64,000 nucleotides of DNA. Origin: Acidobacteriota bacterium. GTDB lineage: Bacteria > Acidobacteriota > Thermoanaerobaculia > Multivoradales > Multivoraceae. The DNA lies in the NCBI GenBank assembly GCA_003388555.1, contig QQVD01000048.1:212760-276759 (forward strand), written 5' to 3'. Below the pieces are notes generated by a model. The model saw nothing but the letters and a program-made list of their open reading frames with translations. It ran no database searches and was not told the origin of the DNA. Positions 24,399 to 32,206 of the stretch are shown one piece after another. Made by a program: the position numbers and the translations under genes. Within the stretch, counting starts at the first letter, position 1. Every line of letters starts with the position of its first letter.

Positions 24399-24737
24399 TT
24401 GCAGAGCGATTCGCACAGCGGGGGAGTGCAGGCGAACGCCGGTTCCGACGGCCCGGGAGAGCTGCGGCTGTCGAGCGCCGATCGGCGCCGGCTACGCGGC
24501 GAGGCGCACGCCCTCAAGCCCGTCGTGCAGCTGGGCCGCGACGGCCTCGATGACGGCGTGCTGCATCAGATCGACGCGGCGCTGGACCACCACCAGCTGA
24601 TCAAGATCCGCTTCGTCAGCGGCCAGGACACCCGCCGCGAGGTGTCGCGGCAGATCGCCGCCCGACTCGGTTGCGCCCTGGTCGGCATGATCGGCCACGT
24701 GGTCATCCTGTTCCGGCCCAAGCACGAAGGCGCCTGA
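24399..24737 (+). CDS. yhbY: YhbY/CRM-domain RNA-binding protein
   Basis: The 112-residue protein consists of a short disordered N-terminus and a CRM (CRS1-YhbY) domain. Features include LRGEAHALKPVVQLGRDGL, with the GxxG-like loop, and a C-terminal GHVVILFRP strand. In E. coli the protein associates with pre-50S ribosomal particles. The start is a TTG at 24399 with GAGGGGA about eight bases upstream. The gene is convergent with the glycosyltransferase gene, with 15 bp between the stop codons. Confidence 0.88.
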   Translation: MQSDSHSGGVQANAGSDGPGELRLSSADRRRLRGEAHALKPVVQLGRDGLDDGVLHQIDAALDHHQLIKIRFVSGQDTRREVSRQIAARLGCALVGMIGHVVILFRPKHEGA

Positions 24738-24752
24738 CCGCCGGCCCAGCCG

Positions 24753-25934
24753 TCAGAGCTGCGCCTGCAGCTGCGCCAGGTCGATCTCCCCGGTCACCAG
24801 ACCGCGGTAGATCTTCCAGTGTCGAGCCGCGGCCTTCTCCCAGGTCACCGCTGCGGCTCGATCGCGCCCTTCACGTCCGCGCCCGCGGCGTTCCTCCGGC
24901 GACTCCTGCATCCGCAGCATGGAGTGGGCCCAGGCCTCGGGCGAGTCGTTCTCGGGCACGAGCAGCGCCGATCCCAGCTCCTCCAGGGCGCCGCACTCCT
25001 CGCCGACGATGGCGGGGATGCCGGCCGCGGCAGCTTCGAGCACCGGGATGCCGTACTCGAACTGCTGGGACGGACTGAGCAGGCAGTTGGCGCCGCGATA
25101 GAGAGCCGGGAGCAACTCGACCTCGGGCTCCTCGATCAACAGCAGTCGGCCCTCGAATCCCTCGCGACGCAACAGGTCCATGACCTCGAAGGAAGCGTCC
25201 GCGGTGACGCACATCACGATCGGCGGAAGCTCCGCCACCTGCGACTGGGCTCGGGCCCAGGCCTCCAGCAACATCAGAAGCGCCCCCTGGTTCGCCGACA
25301 GGTCGGTGCACAGGAGGTACGGTTCCTCGAGGAACGGGAAGCGCTGGAACAGCGTCTCGATGCTGGCCGCCTTCGGCGTCTCGCGAAAGCGCGGGTGCAC
25401 TCCGGGCGGCACCACCGTCAGCTTGTCGGCCAGCCGCTCGCAGCGCGGGGTCTTGGCGATCGCGGTCTGCACCTGCTGCTTGAGGCGGTTGGAGGTGCAG
25501 ATGACCCGATTCGCCGCGGCGAGCGAGCGTCGCAGCGGCGCCGGCAGCCGGCCGCCGCGTGTCGGTTGCATCTGATGCAGGGTCAGCACCCTCGTTGCGG
25601 CGCGCGACGGCATCAGCGGCGGCGCCAGGGTGTGGCACACGTCGAGCCCGAACTGCTGCTCGCCGTCGTTGACGAAACGCTCGACCGCGGGAAAGGAGAG
25701 CAGCCGCCAGAGGCCGTTCGACCGGCGCCCGCCGAATGGGGCGGTGCGCTCGGACAGCTTCTCGTTGCGCAGCAGGAAGGCGAGCGGCGTCGCGTCGTCC
25801 TCCTCGCCATGGAGCACGATCAACTCGTCGCGCCCGACGGCGTGTGCGAGCAGCGACGGCAGCAGCTCGAGGAAGTACGTCGCCGCGCCGCTTCGCTGCG
25901 CGAGCACCGAGTTGGTGTCGAGTCCGATGCGCAT
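24753..25934 (-). CDS. Glycosyltransferase family 4 protein
   Basis: The 393-residue protein has two Rossmann-like halves of the GT-B fold. The C-terminal half carries LLSPSQQFEYGIPVLEAAAAGIPAIVGEE, which matches the donor-site EX7E region (FEYGIPVLEA). The N-terminal half begins with MRIGLDTNSV. It probably transfers a sugar from a nucleotide-sugar donor to a lipid, polysaccharide or protein acceptor that cannot be named. It is 80 bp downstream of the selenoprotein gene and may share its transcript, but no functional link is evident. Confidence 0.82.
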   Translation of the reverse strand: MRIGLDTNSVLAQRSGAATYFLELLPSLLAHAVGRDELIVLHGEEDDATPLAFLLRNEKLSERTAPFGGRRSNGLWRLLSFPAVERFVNDGEQQFGLDVCHTLAPPLMPSRAATRVLTLHQMQPTRGGRLPAPLRRSLAAANRVICTSNRLKQQVQTAIAKTPRCERLADKLTVVPPGVHPRFRETPKAASIETLFQRFPFLEEPYLLCTDLSANQGALLMLLEAWARAQSQVAELPPIVMCVTADASFEVMDLLRREGFEGRLLLIEEPEVELLPALYRGANCLLSPSQQFEYGIPVLEAAAAGIPAIVGEECGALEELGSALLVPENDSPEAWAHSMLRMQESPEERRGRGREGRDRAAAVTWEKAAARHWKIYRGLVTGEIDLAQLQAQL

Positions 25935-26014
25935 TCAGGGTCTGCCCTCGAGTTCCGGTCTGCCGCTCGCCGGGATCGCAGCGGCCGGCTCGACCATCGA
26001 GCTCTGACTCACCA

Positions 26015-26560
26015 TCAACCCACGACTGGCGCGGCGTCCTTCCCCGCTTCTTCGTCGATCAGCCGCGCCAGGATCTGCTCGACCGAGGTTTCGGCGAGGG
26101 CAGCCACCTCGTCGTCGGTGCGGTCCTGGATCGGGTGGGCGACGAGCACGGAGCGGTCGGGAGAGCCGAGAGAACGGGCCTGCGCCAGCGCCGCCTCGCG
26201 GAACTCCGAGGAGGCGACGAAGACGGCCGGAAGCCCCAGCTCCTCGAGCTCCGTCGTGTCGTGCACACTGCACGACGTGCACGACCCTCAATCGGCGAGC
26301 GCCTCGACGACTGCATGGCAGCGTTCGGCGATCTCGCGCCGCAGGTCCGGCGGGGCGTTGCGGGTGAAGGTCGGTTTGCGGAAGCGCTCGACCCGTGCGC
26401 CCCGCTGTTCGAGTAGCGCCTGCAGGCGGTCGAGGAAGACGTCGCCGCGTGGCTTGGAGATGTCGAGCAGGCCGACGGTGGTGCCCTCGAGCCCGGCGAT
26501 CCGCCGAGCTCGCGGCCGCGCGGCGGGCCTGAGCTCGTGGGTGGGGTCGAGAAGCTGCAT
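26015..26560 (-). CDS. UGSC-family selenoprotein (in-frame UGA read as selenocysteine)
   Basis: Two open frames, 26560-26291 and 26287-26015, are in register and separated only by a TGA at 26288-26290. Read through as selenocysteine this gives 181 residues with the motif U91-G-S-C94-T-S-C97 followed by SVHD, the hallmark of the UGSC selenoprotein family. The N-terminal half has a beta-alpha pattern (TVGLLDISKPRGD) and the C-terminal half a second one (AVFVASSEF, VAHP), so the redox motif sits at a domain junction. A well-formed SECIS candidate starts 12 bases after the UGA. The function is not established; a thiol/selenol redox role is likely. The upstream gene encodes a thioredoxin-fold fusion protein 54 bp away, so the two probably form an operon. 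The ATG has GAGGA about 11 bases upstream. SelA, SelB, SelD and tRNA-Sec must be elsewhere in the genome. Confidence 0.88.
26258..26276 (-). promoter_or_regulatory. Bacterial SECIS element candidate
   Basis: In the mRNA, bases 12 to 30 after the UGA form a perfect 8-bp stem (GUCGUGCA with UGCACGAC) closed by the loop GUG. A stem near this distance, with a small apical loop starting in G followed by U, is what bacterial SECIS models require for SelB binding. A competing 9-bp stem beginning three bases after the UGA with a ten-base loop is also possible. Confidence 0.75.
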
Positions 26561-26614
26561 CGCGGATGTGGTCCTCGGTTCGTCGACGCGGGTCCTGGCT
26601 GGTGAGCCTCGGGC

Positions 26615-28123
26615 TCAGCCGAGCTCTTCGACGGCGCGCGTCACCGGGATACTACCGGTCGAGCCGCCGACCCAACCACCGAGCACAGCCGAGAAGAGGC
26701 CGGCGCCGCCGCCGGCACGGGCGAGCAGGAGTGCGTCGGGACGTAGCTTGGGCAGCTTCTCCGGAGCAGGATCGGGAAGGCGATCCTTCGCCACGCCCTC
26801 GGCGCAGCCGCCGGCGCCGCGCTCGATCTCCGCCAGCGGCAGCTGCAAGCGCTCTAGCAGCTCGCCGCGCAGCCGGGCCCGGCTCCAGCCCGCCTGGTCG
26901 ATCACCCGGCAGTGCTCGGGTGACAGCACCAGCAGCGCGTCGAAGCCGAGCACCAGCTTCGGATGCGCCACGGAGCGCAGTCCAGCGGCGAGCGACCAGG
27001 CGAGCGATTCGGGGGTGCGCGAGAGCTGATCGACGATGCCGCGTGGGCCCTCGCCGGCGAAGAGGGTGACTGCGGAGCGGCCGGCCTCGACGCCACGCTC
27101 CGCCGCCAACGAGCCCCAGGCCGCCGGATCGTCGCGCCAGTCCTCGTTCTCGGTGAAGCAGAGCGACAGCTTGCCCGGGTTGCCCAGGGTGGCGCGGTCG
27201 ATGCCGCCCGGGACGACGCCGCCGACGTTGCGCAGCGTCAGTTGCAGCGCCCTGCCGATGGTCGAGTTGGCGCGGTTGCCCTGGCCGAGGGCATTGACTC
27301 CCGAGTTCATGCCGATCCGGCTTGCCACCGGACCGTTGACCACCACCACGGGGCCCGAGAAGTAGGTGGTCGCGGCCAGCCCGTGCCAGTTGAACGGTTC
27401 GCTGCAAGCCGCCTCGATCGCGGTGAGCACGATCGGCAGGTACTCGGGCAGGCAGCCGGCCATCACCGCGTTGATCGCCGCCTTCTCGACCGTACACACG
27501 CCGTAGTCGGGCGCCACGCGGGCGAGCACCTCGGCCGGGTCGCGCCGCGTGCCGCCGAGCATGCGCTGCACGCGCTCCGCGGTCGGGGGGACCACCGGAA
27601 GCCCGTCACTCCAGCCGCGCCGGAAGCAGGCCTCGATCGGGTCCTCCTCGTCGCCGATCTCGACGCTACGGGCCAGGGGCCCGCCGCGGTCGAGAAGAGC
27701 CAGCCGCTCGGCGTGGGGCGACTGCAGGTTCAGCGCGCCGCATCCGGGCCGCTGCTCCGGCAGCCCTTCCCCGAGGTCCTCGATGCCGGTGAGTCGGCGC
27801 CACTCGGCGCGGTTCCACCCCACCGCGCGCCCGACGCTGTCGCCGCCACGCCGCACCAGCAGGGTCGGCACGGTGTCGACCTCCAGACGATGGGAGAGCA
27901 GCAGCTCGTGGTCGAGAGCGGTGGGGATCCCGAGCTCGTCGAGGAACCCGATCGGGTGATCCTGCGCCACCACCTGGAGCGGCTCCGGAGCCCGCTGCAG
28001 CCGCTGCAGCGCGCCGGCGACCAGCGAGCAGGTCGGGCAGTCGCTCTTGACCACCACCACCCAGCCGTCTGCGAGTGGTTGCGCGTCGCCGGGCTGTGCC
28101 GTGGCCGGTGCAGAGGGGCTCAT
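26615..28123 (-). CDS. Thioredoxin-fold protein fused to a large uncharacterised domain, UGSC-associated
   Basis: The 502-residue protein starts with a thioredoxin-like domain (about 18-110) with CPTC at 29-32 and the cis-Pro strand VDTVPTLLV. It continues into a domain of about 350 residues that begins with WSDGLPVVPPTAERV and includes VCTVEKAAINAVMAGC and NGPVASRIGMNSG. I recall DGLPVVPPT proteins as neighbours of UGSC selenoproteins, but their activity is unknown. The pair with the next gene suggests that CPTC and U-GSC-TSC exchange electrons. The start at 28123 is chosen because the fold begins shortly after it; an ATG at 28183 is possible. Neither has a clear Shine-Dalgarno. Confidence 0.75.
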   Translation of the reverse strand: MSPSAPATAQPGDAQPLADGWVVVVKSDCPTCSLVAGALQRLQRAPEPLQVVAQDHPIGFLDELGIPTALDHELLLSHRLEVDTVPTLLVRRGGDSVGRAVGWNRAEWRRLTGIEDLGEGLPEQRPGCGALNLQSPHAERLALLDRGGPLARSVEIGDEEDPIEACFRRGWSDGLPVVPPTAERVQRMLGGTRRDPAEVLARVAPDYGVCTVEKAAINAVMAGCLPEYLPIVLTAIEAACSEPFNWHGLAATTYFSGPVVVVNGPVASRIGMNSGVNALGQGNRANSTIGRALQLTLRNVGGVVPGGIDRATLGNPGKLSLCFTENEDWRDDPAAWGSLAAERGVEAGRSAVTLFAGEGPRGIVDQLSRTPESLAWSLAAGLRSVAHPKLVLGFDALLVLSPEHCRVIDQAGWSRARLRGELLERLQLPLAEIERGAGGCAEGVAKDRLPDPAPEKLPKLRPDALLLARAGGGAGLFSAVLGGWVGGSTGSIPVTRAVEELG

Positions 28124-28260
28124 CGCGGAGCAGGATACAGCGCTCCACCCGTCGCTGCCGCCCTGGCCGCGCCGGATCTTCATCGAGTACGGCGCCCGCC
28201 CACGGCCCGGCTGCCGCTATCCTCGGGCCCTCGATCTGACTCCCGACGACCTCTCAGGCT

Positions 28261-28300
28261 CCAACCCCTGACCCCCAACCCCCATCCACTGACCCCACCC
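28261..28300. repeat. C-tract repeat (ACCCCTGACCCCCAACCCCC type)
   Basis: Six C-runs of four or five bases spaced by CTGA, CAA or similar lie between two divergent genes. The opposite strand could form a G-quadruplex. The same sequence type occurs in both arms of the element at 36742-37017. Confidence 0.6.
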
Positions 28301-28386
28301 AGAGCCTCGAGCCACGCCGCGACCTCCCCGAGCTCCGATGTACCCCAACGTGCACCCTGCCACCCCTGACCCTCGGCGGAGCTGAC

Positions 28387-29049
28387 GTGACCGAGACCTC
28401 CGAGCACGATCGTCGACAGCCAGCGCCCGCAGTCGCCGCCGCCGCGCGCGTCACCCTCGTTCCGGGCACGGCCCTGCTGCTGGTGCGACACGGCGAGAGC
28501 GTCGCCAACGCCGAGCGCCGCTTCACCAGGGACGAGCACGAGCCGCTCACCGAACAGGGGGTGGCGCAGGCCCGCCGCACGGCGCTGCGCCTGGCCGAGA
28601 GTTGCAGTGCGGTGGCCCTCTACTCGAGTCCCTACCGCCGCGCCCACCACACGGCGCTCGAGATCGGCTCGCGGCTGCGGCTCGAGCCCCGCATCGACCA
28701 GCGGCTCTACGAGCAGGGTTTCGGCGAGCTCACCGGGAGGCCCTACGGCGACTACTTCGGGCGCCACGCGCACGTCGCCGGCGCCGGCCGCTGGCGACTG
28801 GCGGCGCCCGGAGGAGAGTCGCTCGAACAGGTCGCCGGCCGCGTCGGTCCCGCGATCGCCGAGATCGCCTGCCGCCATCCGGGGCAGGCGGTGGTGGTGG
28901 TCAGCCACGGAGGCGTCATGGCGGCGCTCCGGCTGTGGGCGCACGGCGACTTCGAGAGCGCGCCGGTTCCGACCGAGAATGCCGGTGGGTACCGTCTGGT
29001 TGTCGGGTCCGGAGGCGCCTGGTTCGGACCTCCCGAGCCACTGTTCTGA
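28387..29049 (+). CDS. Histidine phosphatase-family protein (phosphoglycerate mutase-like)
   Basis: The 220-residue protein has the catalytic LLVRHGES motif, in which the His is phosphorylated, and a second active-site region VVVVSHGGVM. The core LYSSPYRRAHHTAL is also typical. Members act as phosphoglycerate mutases, sugar or nucleotide phosphatases, and the sequence does not decide between them; the free-standing context favours a phosphatase. The start is a GTG at 28387 with GGAG upstream. A stretch of about 20 residues precedes the domain. Confidence 0.87.
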   Translation: MTETSEHDRRQPAPAVAAAARVTLVPGTALLLVRHGESVANAERRFTRDEHEPLTEQGVAQARRTALRLAESCSAVALYSSPYRRAHHTALEIGSRLRLEPRIDQRLYEQGFGELTGRPYGDYFGRHAHVAGAGRWRLAAPGGESLEQVAGRVGPAIAEIACRHPGQAVVVVSHGGVMAALRLWAHGDFESAPVPTENAGGYRLVVGSGGAWFGPPEPLF

Positions 29050-29087
29050 AGCCACCCGCCGCAGGGTCGCAGCGAGCCCTCGGTTCC

Positions 29088-29116
29088 TTGACAGTCTGGC
29101 GGGTCTCCCATAGAAC
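29088..29116 (+). promoter_or_regulatory. Sigma-70-type promoter for the binding-protein gene
   Basis: A perfect TTGACA at 29088-29093 is followed after exactly 17 bases by TAGAAC at 29111-29116. It lies about 180 bp before the start codon of the next gene and just behind the histidine phosphatase stop. This is the best promoter match I saw in the window. Confidence 0.6.
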
Positions 29117-29291
29117 TGACGGCTCCCGCGCCAGTTCACTCCCTCGCGACCAGAGTCCGGCCGAACCCCTCTCGGCCGCCGTCTTCCAGGACCTCCAGGC
29201 TCCCACCCCCGCAGCGCCACGCGGCCCCCGACACCGGAAGAGATCGAGTAGGGATCGCAGCCGCCGCCGACGCGCCGCCAACCTGCCACGG

Positions 29292-30545
29292 ATGACCATG
29301 ATGAAGATCAAGCGCTCCCTCCAGACCGTCGCCACTGTGGCCCTCGCCGGCCTCGCGCTCGCTTGCCCGAGCTCCGACGAGGCGAAGAAGATCGGCGTCG
29401 TGCTGCCCCTCTCCGGCGAGGACGTGACCTACGGCGAGTCGATCCGCGAAGGCCTCGAGCTCGGGCTCGACGAGGTCAACGCGCGCTCGGAGGTGCCGGT
29501 GCAGTTCACCATCGACGTGCAGGACTCCAAGTCCTCGCCCGAGGGGGCCGCCGAGGCCTACCGGGTGGCCGCGAGCGAAGCGATCGCGGTGATCGGCGGA
29601 GCGACCTCGCCGGAGGCGCTCGCCCTCGCGCCGCTCGCCGATTCCGACCAGAAGGTGCTGCTCTCGCCGACCGCTTCGAGCCCCGAGCTGAGTCGCGTCT
29701 CGCAGTGGTTCTACCGCATCTTCCCGAGCTCCGAGGCCGAGGCGGTGGCCATGTCCCGCTTCCTCAACGACAAGACCTGGCTGCAGCCTGAGGTCGCGGT
29801 CGCGTTGATCGCCGACGAGCCTTACGGCCGCGGTGCGGCGGACAGTCTCGGCGAGGTGCTGGATGGCGGCTTCGACGCAGAGGTGACCTTCCCCGCGGGC
29901 ACCGCCGACCTCACCGCGCAGATCGACGAGGTGCTGGCCGCCTTCCCTCAGCGCGACGACCCGGAGAAGGCGCGGGTGGTCTTCGTCGCCGCCCGAGGTG
30001 GCGACCTGTTTCGGGCCATCAGCGGCCTGCGCACCGCCGGATTCAACGCCAACCACCACTGGGTCTTCGCCACCTCGGCGCTGGCCAGCCCCTTCGTGAT
30101 GAGCAACCTCGGGGTCGACGCCAACCGCGTCTTCTTCGCCCAGGGAGCCTTCGACGTCGAGTCGGAAGAGGAGCCGATGAAGAGCTTCGTCGCGGCCTAC
30201 GAGCTGCGCTACGGACGCAAGCCGGACCTCTACGCCGCCCACGGCTACGACGCCATCCACGTCCTCGGTCAGGCGAGCATCGAGGCCCCCAACGTCCAGT
30301 TCCCCTCCGACATCCTCACCGGCATGCGCTCGATCAGCAACTACCAGGGCGCCACCGGAAACATCCAGTTCCGCGAGAGCGGCGACGTGCAGAAGTTCGC
30401 CCGCATGTTCTATGTCGACGACGGCGAGATCGTCGACTACCAGGAGTGGGAAGAGGAGCGCCAGAAGGAGCGCGCCGATCGGATGCGGGAGCTGCAGCGT
30501 CGCCAGGAGGAGCTGAACCGGCGACTCAACGCAGTCGAGAACTGA
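29292..30545 (+). CDS. ABC-type substrate-binding lipoprotein, Leu/Ile/Val-binding (type I periplasmic) family
   Basis: The 417-residue protein has a signal peptide ending ALAC, then the type I binding fold with KKIGVVLPLSGEDVTYG at the start and GGATSPEAL in the first lobe. LivJ-like proteins bind branched-chain amino acids or other small ligands, but no permease or ATPase genes of that system lie nearby, so it may be a sensor component or an orphan. The last 35 residues form a charged helix (EERQKERADRMREL) that looks like a coiled coil and is unusual for the family. The start may also be the ATG at 29298 or 29301. Confidence 0.85.
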   Translation: MTMMKIKRSLQTVATVALAGLALACPSSDEAKKIGVVLPLSGEDVTYGESIREGLELGLDEVNARSEVPVQFTIDVQDSKSSPEGAAEAYRVAASEAIAVIGGATSPEALALAPLADSDQKVLLSPTASSPELSRVSQWFYRIFPSSEAEAVAMSRFLNDKTWLQPEVAVALIADEPYGRGAADSLGEVLDGGFDAEVTFPAGTADLTAQIDEVLAAFPQRDDPEKARVVFVAARGGDLFRAISGLRTAGFNANHHWVFATSALASPFVMSNLGVDANRVFFAQGAFDVESEEEPMKSFVAAYELRYGRKPDLYAAHGYDAIHVLGQASIEAPNVQFPSDILTGMRSISNYQGATGNIQFRESGDVQKFARMFYVDDGEIVDYQEWEEERQKERADRMRELQRRQEELNRRLNAVEN

Positions 30546-30709
30546 CGGCTCGGACGGCTGGGTCGTGGCGCTGGGGCAGAGGGCCGACGGCTCCCGGCGC
30601 TGCTGGAATCGAGTGCGCCTCGGCGTCGTACCGGATCGCCACGGTCGCGGATCGCGTGGCCGTCGGCTCGTCGGGCGGGTCGAACGGTGAGTGACTGGAG
30701 GAGCATCCC

Positions 30710-32095
30710 GTGGCGGGAATCGAACGATACGGCAGCTACGTCCCCTTCTTCCGCCTGACCCGCGCCGCCCTCGGTGGCGGCAAGGGCGAACGCGCCGTCG
30801 CCAGCTACGACGAGGACAGCGCCTCGATGGCGGTGGAGGCGGCCCGCGAGGCGCTGCGGGGCTCAGAGGGTGGCGTCGACACCCTGCTCTTCTCCACCAC
30901 CAGCCCGCCGTACGCCGAGAAGCTCAACGCCGCCACGGTCGCCGCGGCGCTGCAGCTCGAGGAAGGCGTCTGCGCGCTCGATCTCGGCGGCTCGTCGCGT
31001 ACGGGCCTCTCGTCGCTGCTCGCCGCTCTCGATCTGGCCAGCTCGGGCCGCCGGGTGCTGGCCACGACCGCCGACGTGGTGGTGGGGGCACCGAGCGGTC
31101 CGCGCGAGGCCGCCGGCGGCGACGCCGCGGCGGCGTTCGTCGTCGGCTCCGACGACGGCATCGCGCGGCTGATCGGTCGTGGCGCGACCACCCGTGAGGT
31201 GCTCGACGTCTGGCGCACGGAGCAGATGCCCTTCGCCCGTCAGTGGGAGGATCGTTTCGGTGCCGAGGTCTTCGAGCCGCTGGTGCAGGCCACCGTCGAC
31301 GAGGCTCTCGAGGACGCGGGCTGCGAGATGAAGGACCTGGCGCGGGTGGTCGCCGACGGAACCAACCCGAGGGTGCTCAAGTCGTTCGCCAAGAAGGCAC
31401 GCCTGAGCCCGGAGCAGATCGGCGCCGACCCGTCGATGCGCATCGGCCGCGCCGGCGCCGCCGCAGCCGGCCTGGGCCTCGCCGCCGCGCTCGACGAGGC
31501 GAAGCCAGGCGACAAGATCCTCGTCTTCTGCGCCGCCGACGGGGTCGACGCGGCGGTCTTCGAGGTCACCTCGAGCGTCGATCAGGGCCGACCGCGCCAC
31601 TCGGTCGGCTCCTGGATCGACTCGAAGCGCAGCGACCTCGCCTACACGTCCTATCTCAAGTGGCGCGAGATCCTGCCGTTCGAGCCACCGCGGCGTCCCG
31701 ATCCCGATCGCCCCGCGGCGCCGCCGATGCAGCGGGCCGAACGCTGGAAGTTCGCCTTCGTCGGGTCGCGCTGCGGCAACTGCGACTCGGTCAACCTGCC
31801 GCCGCAGCGGGTCTGCGTGGTCTGCCAGGCGGTCGACCAGATGACTGCCGAGCCGTCGGCGGACGCCGAATGCCGCGTCGCCACCTACACCATCGACCGG
31901 CTGGCCTACTCGCTGCAGCCGCCGATCGTCGCCGCGGTGGTAGACTTCACCAACGGCGGGCGTTTCAACTGTCAGCTCACCGACGTCGACCCCGACAGCG
32001 TCGGCATCGGCGACGAGTTGGAGATGACCTTCCGGCGCTTCTTCACCGCTGGCGGCGTGCACAACTACTTCTGGAAGGCGCGTCCCAAGCGCTGA
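30710..32095 (+). CDS. HMG-CoA synthase-like protein fused to DUF35 OB-fold domain
   Basis: The 461-residue protein joins a thiolase-superfamily domain of the HMG-CoA synthase/KAS III kind (about 1-340) to a DUF35 domain (about 345-461). The latter has a rubredoxin-like zinc site (CGNC...CVVC) and an OB fold. In archaea, separate HMG-CoA synthase, thiolase and DUF35 proteins form one complex, and here a thiolase gene follows. The nucleophilic Cys expected after ALDLGGS is replaced by Ser (S95-S96), so condensation by the usual route is doubtful. The start is a GTG with GGAGGAG upstream. Isoprenoid, lipid or steroid metabolism are all possible roles. Confidence 0.8.
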   Translation: MAGIERYGSYVPFFRLTRAALGGGKGERAVASYDEDSASMAVEAAREALRGSEGGVDTLLFSTTSPPYAEKLNAATVAAALQLEEGVCALDLGGSSRTGLSSLLAALDLASSGRRVLATTADVVVGAPSGPREAAGGDAAAAFVVGSDDGIARLIGRGATTREVLDVWRTEQMPFARQWEDRFGAEVFEPLVQATVDEALEDAGCEMKDLARVVADGTNPRVLKSFAKKARLSPEQIGADPSMRIGRAGAAAAGLGLAAALDEAKPGDKILVFCAADGVDAAVFEVTSSVDQGRPRHSVGSWIDSKRSDLAYTSYLKWREILPFEPPRRPDPDRPAAPPMQRAERWKFAFVGSRCGNCDSVNLPPQRVCVVCQAVDQMTAEPSADAECRVATYTIDRLAYSLQPPIVAAVVDFTNGGRFNCQLTDVDPDSVGIGDELEMTFRRFFTAGGVHNYFWKARPKR

Positions 32096-32206
32096 CCGCC
32101 GTTGGGCCTCAGGTCGCGCCTGAGCGCGCGGCTCGCCGCCGCATCATCGGACTCGCACCACCCCTACCGAGCGGTCGGCAGGTGAACCGGGAAAGAGGAG
32201 AGCACC

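Noticed and set aside
26015..26560. Two separate small genes or a pseudogene split by a stop codon.
   Set aside because: The frames are in register, the stop sits exactly at the U of a UGSC motif and a SECIS candidate follows, so recoding explains it better.
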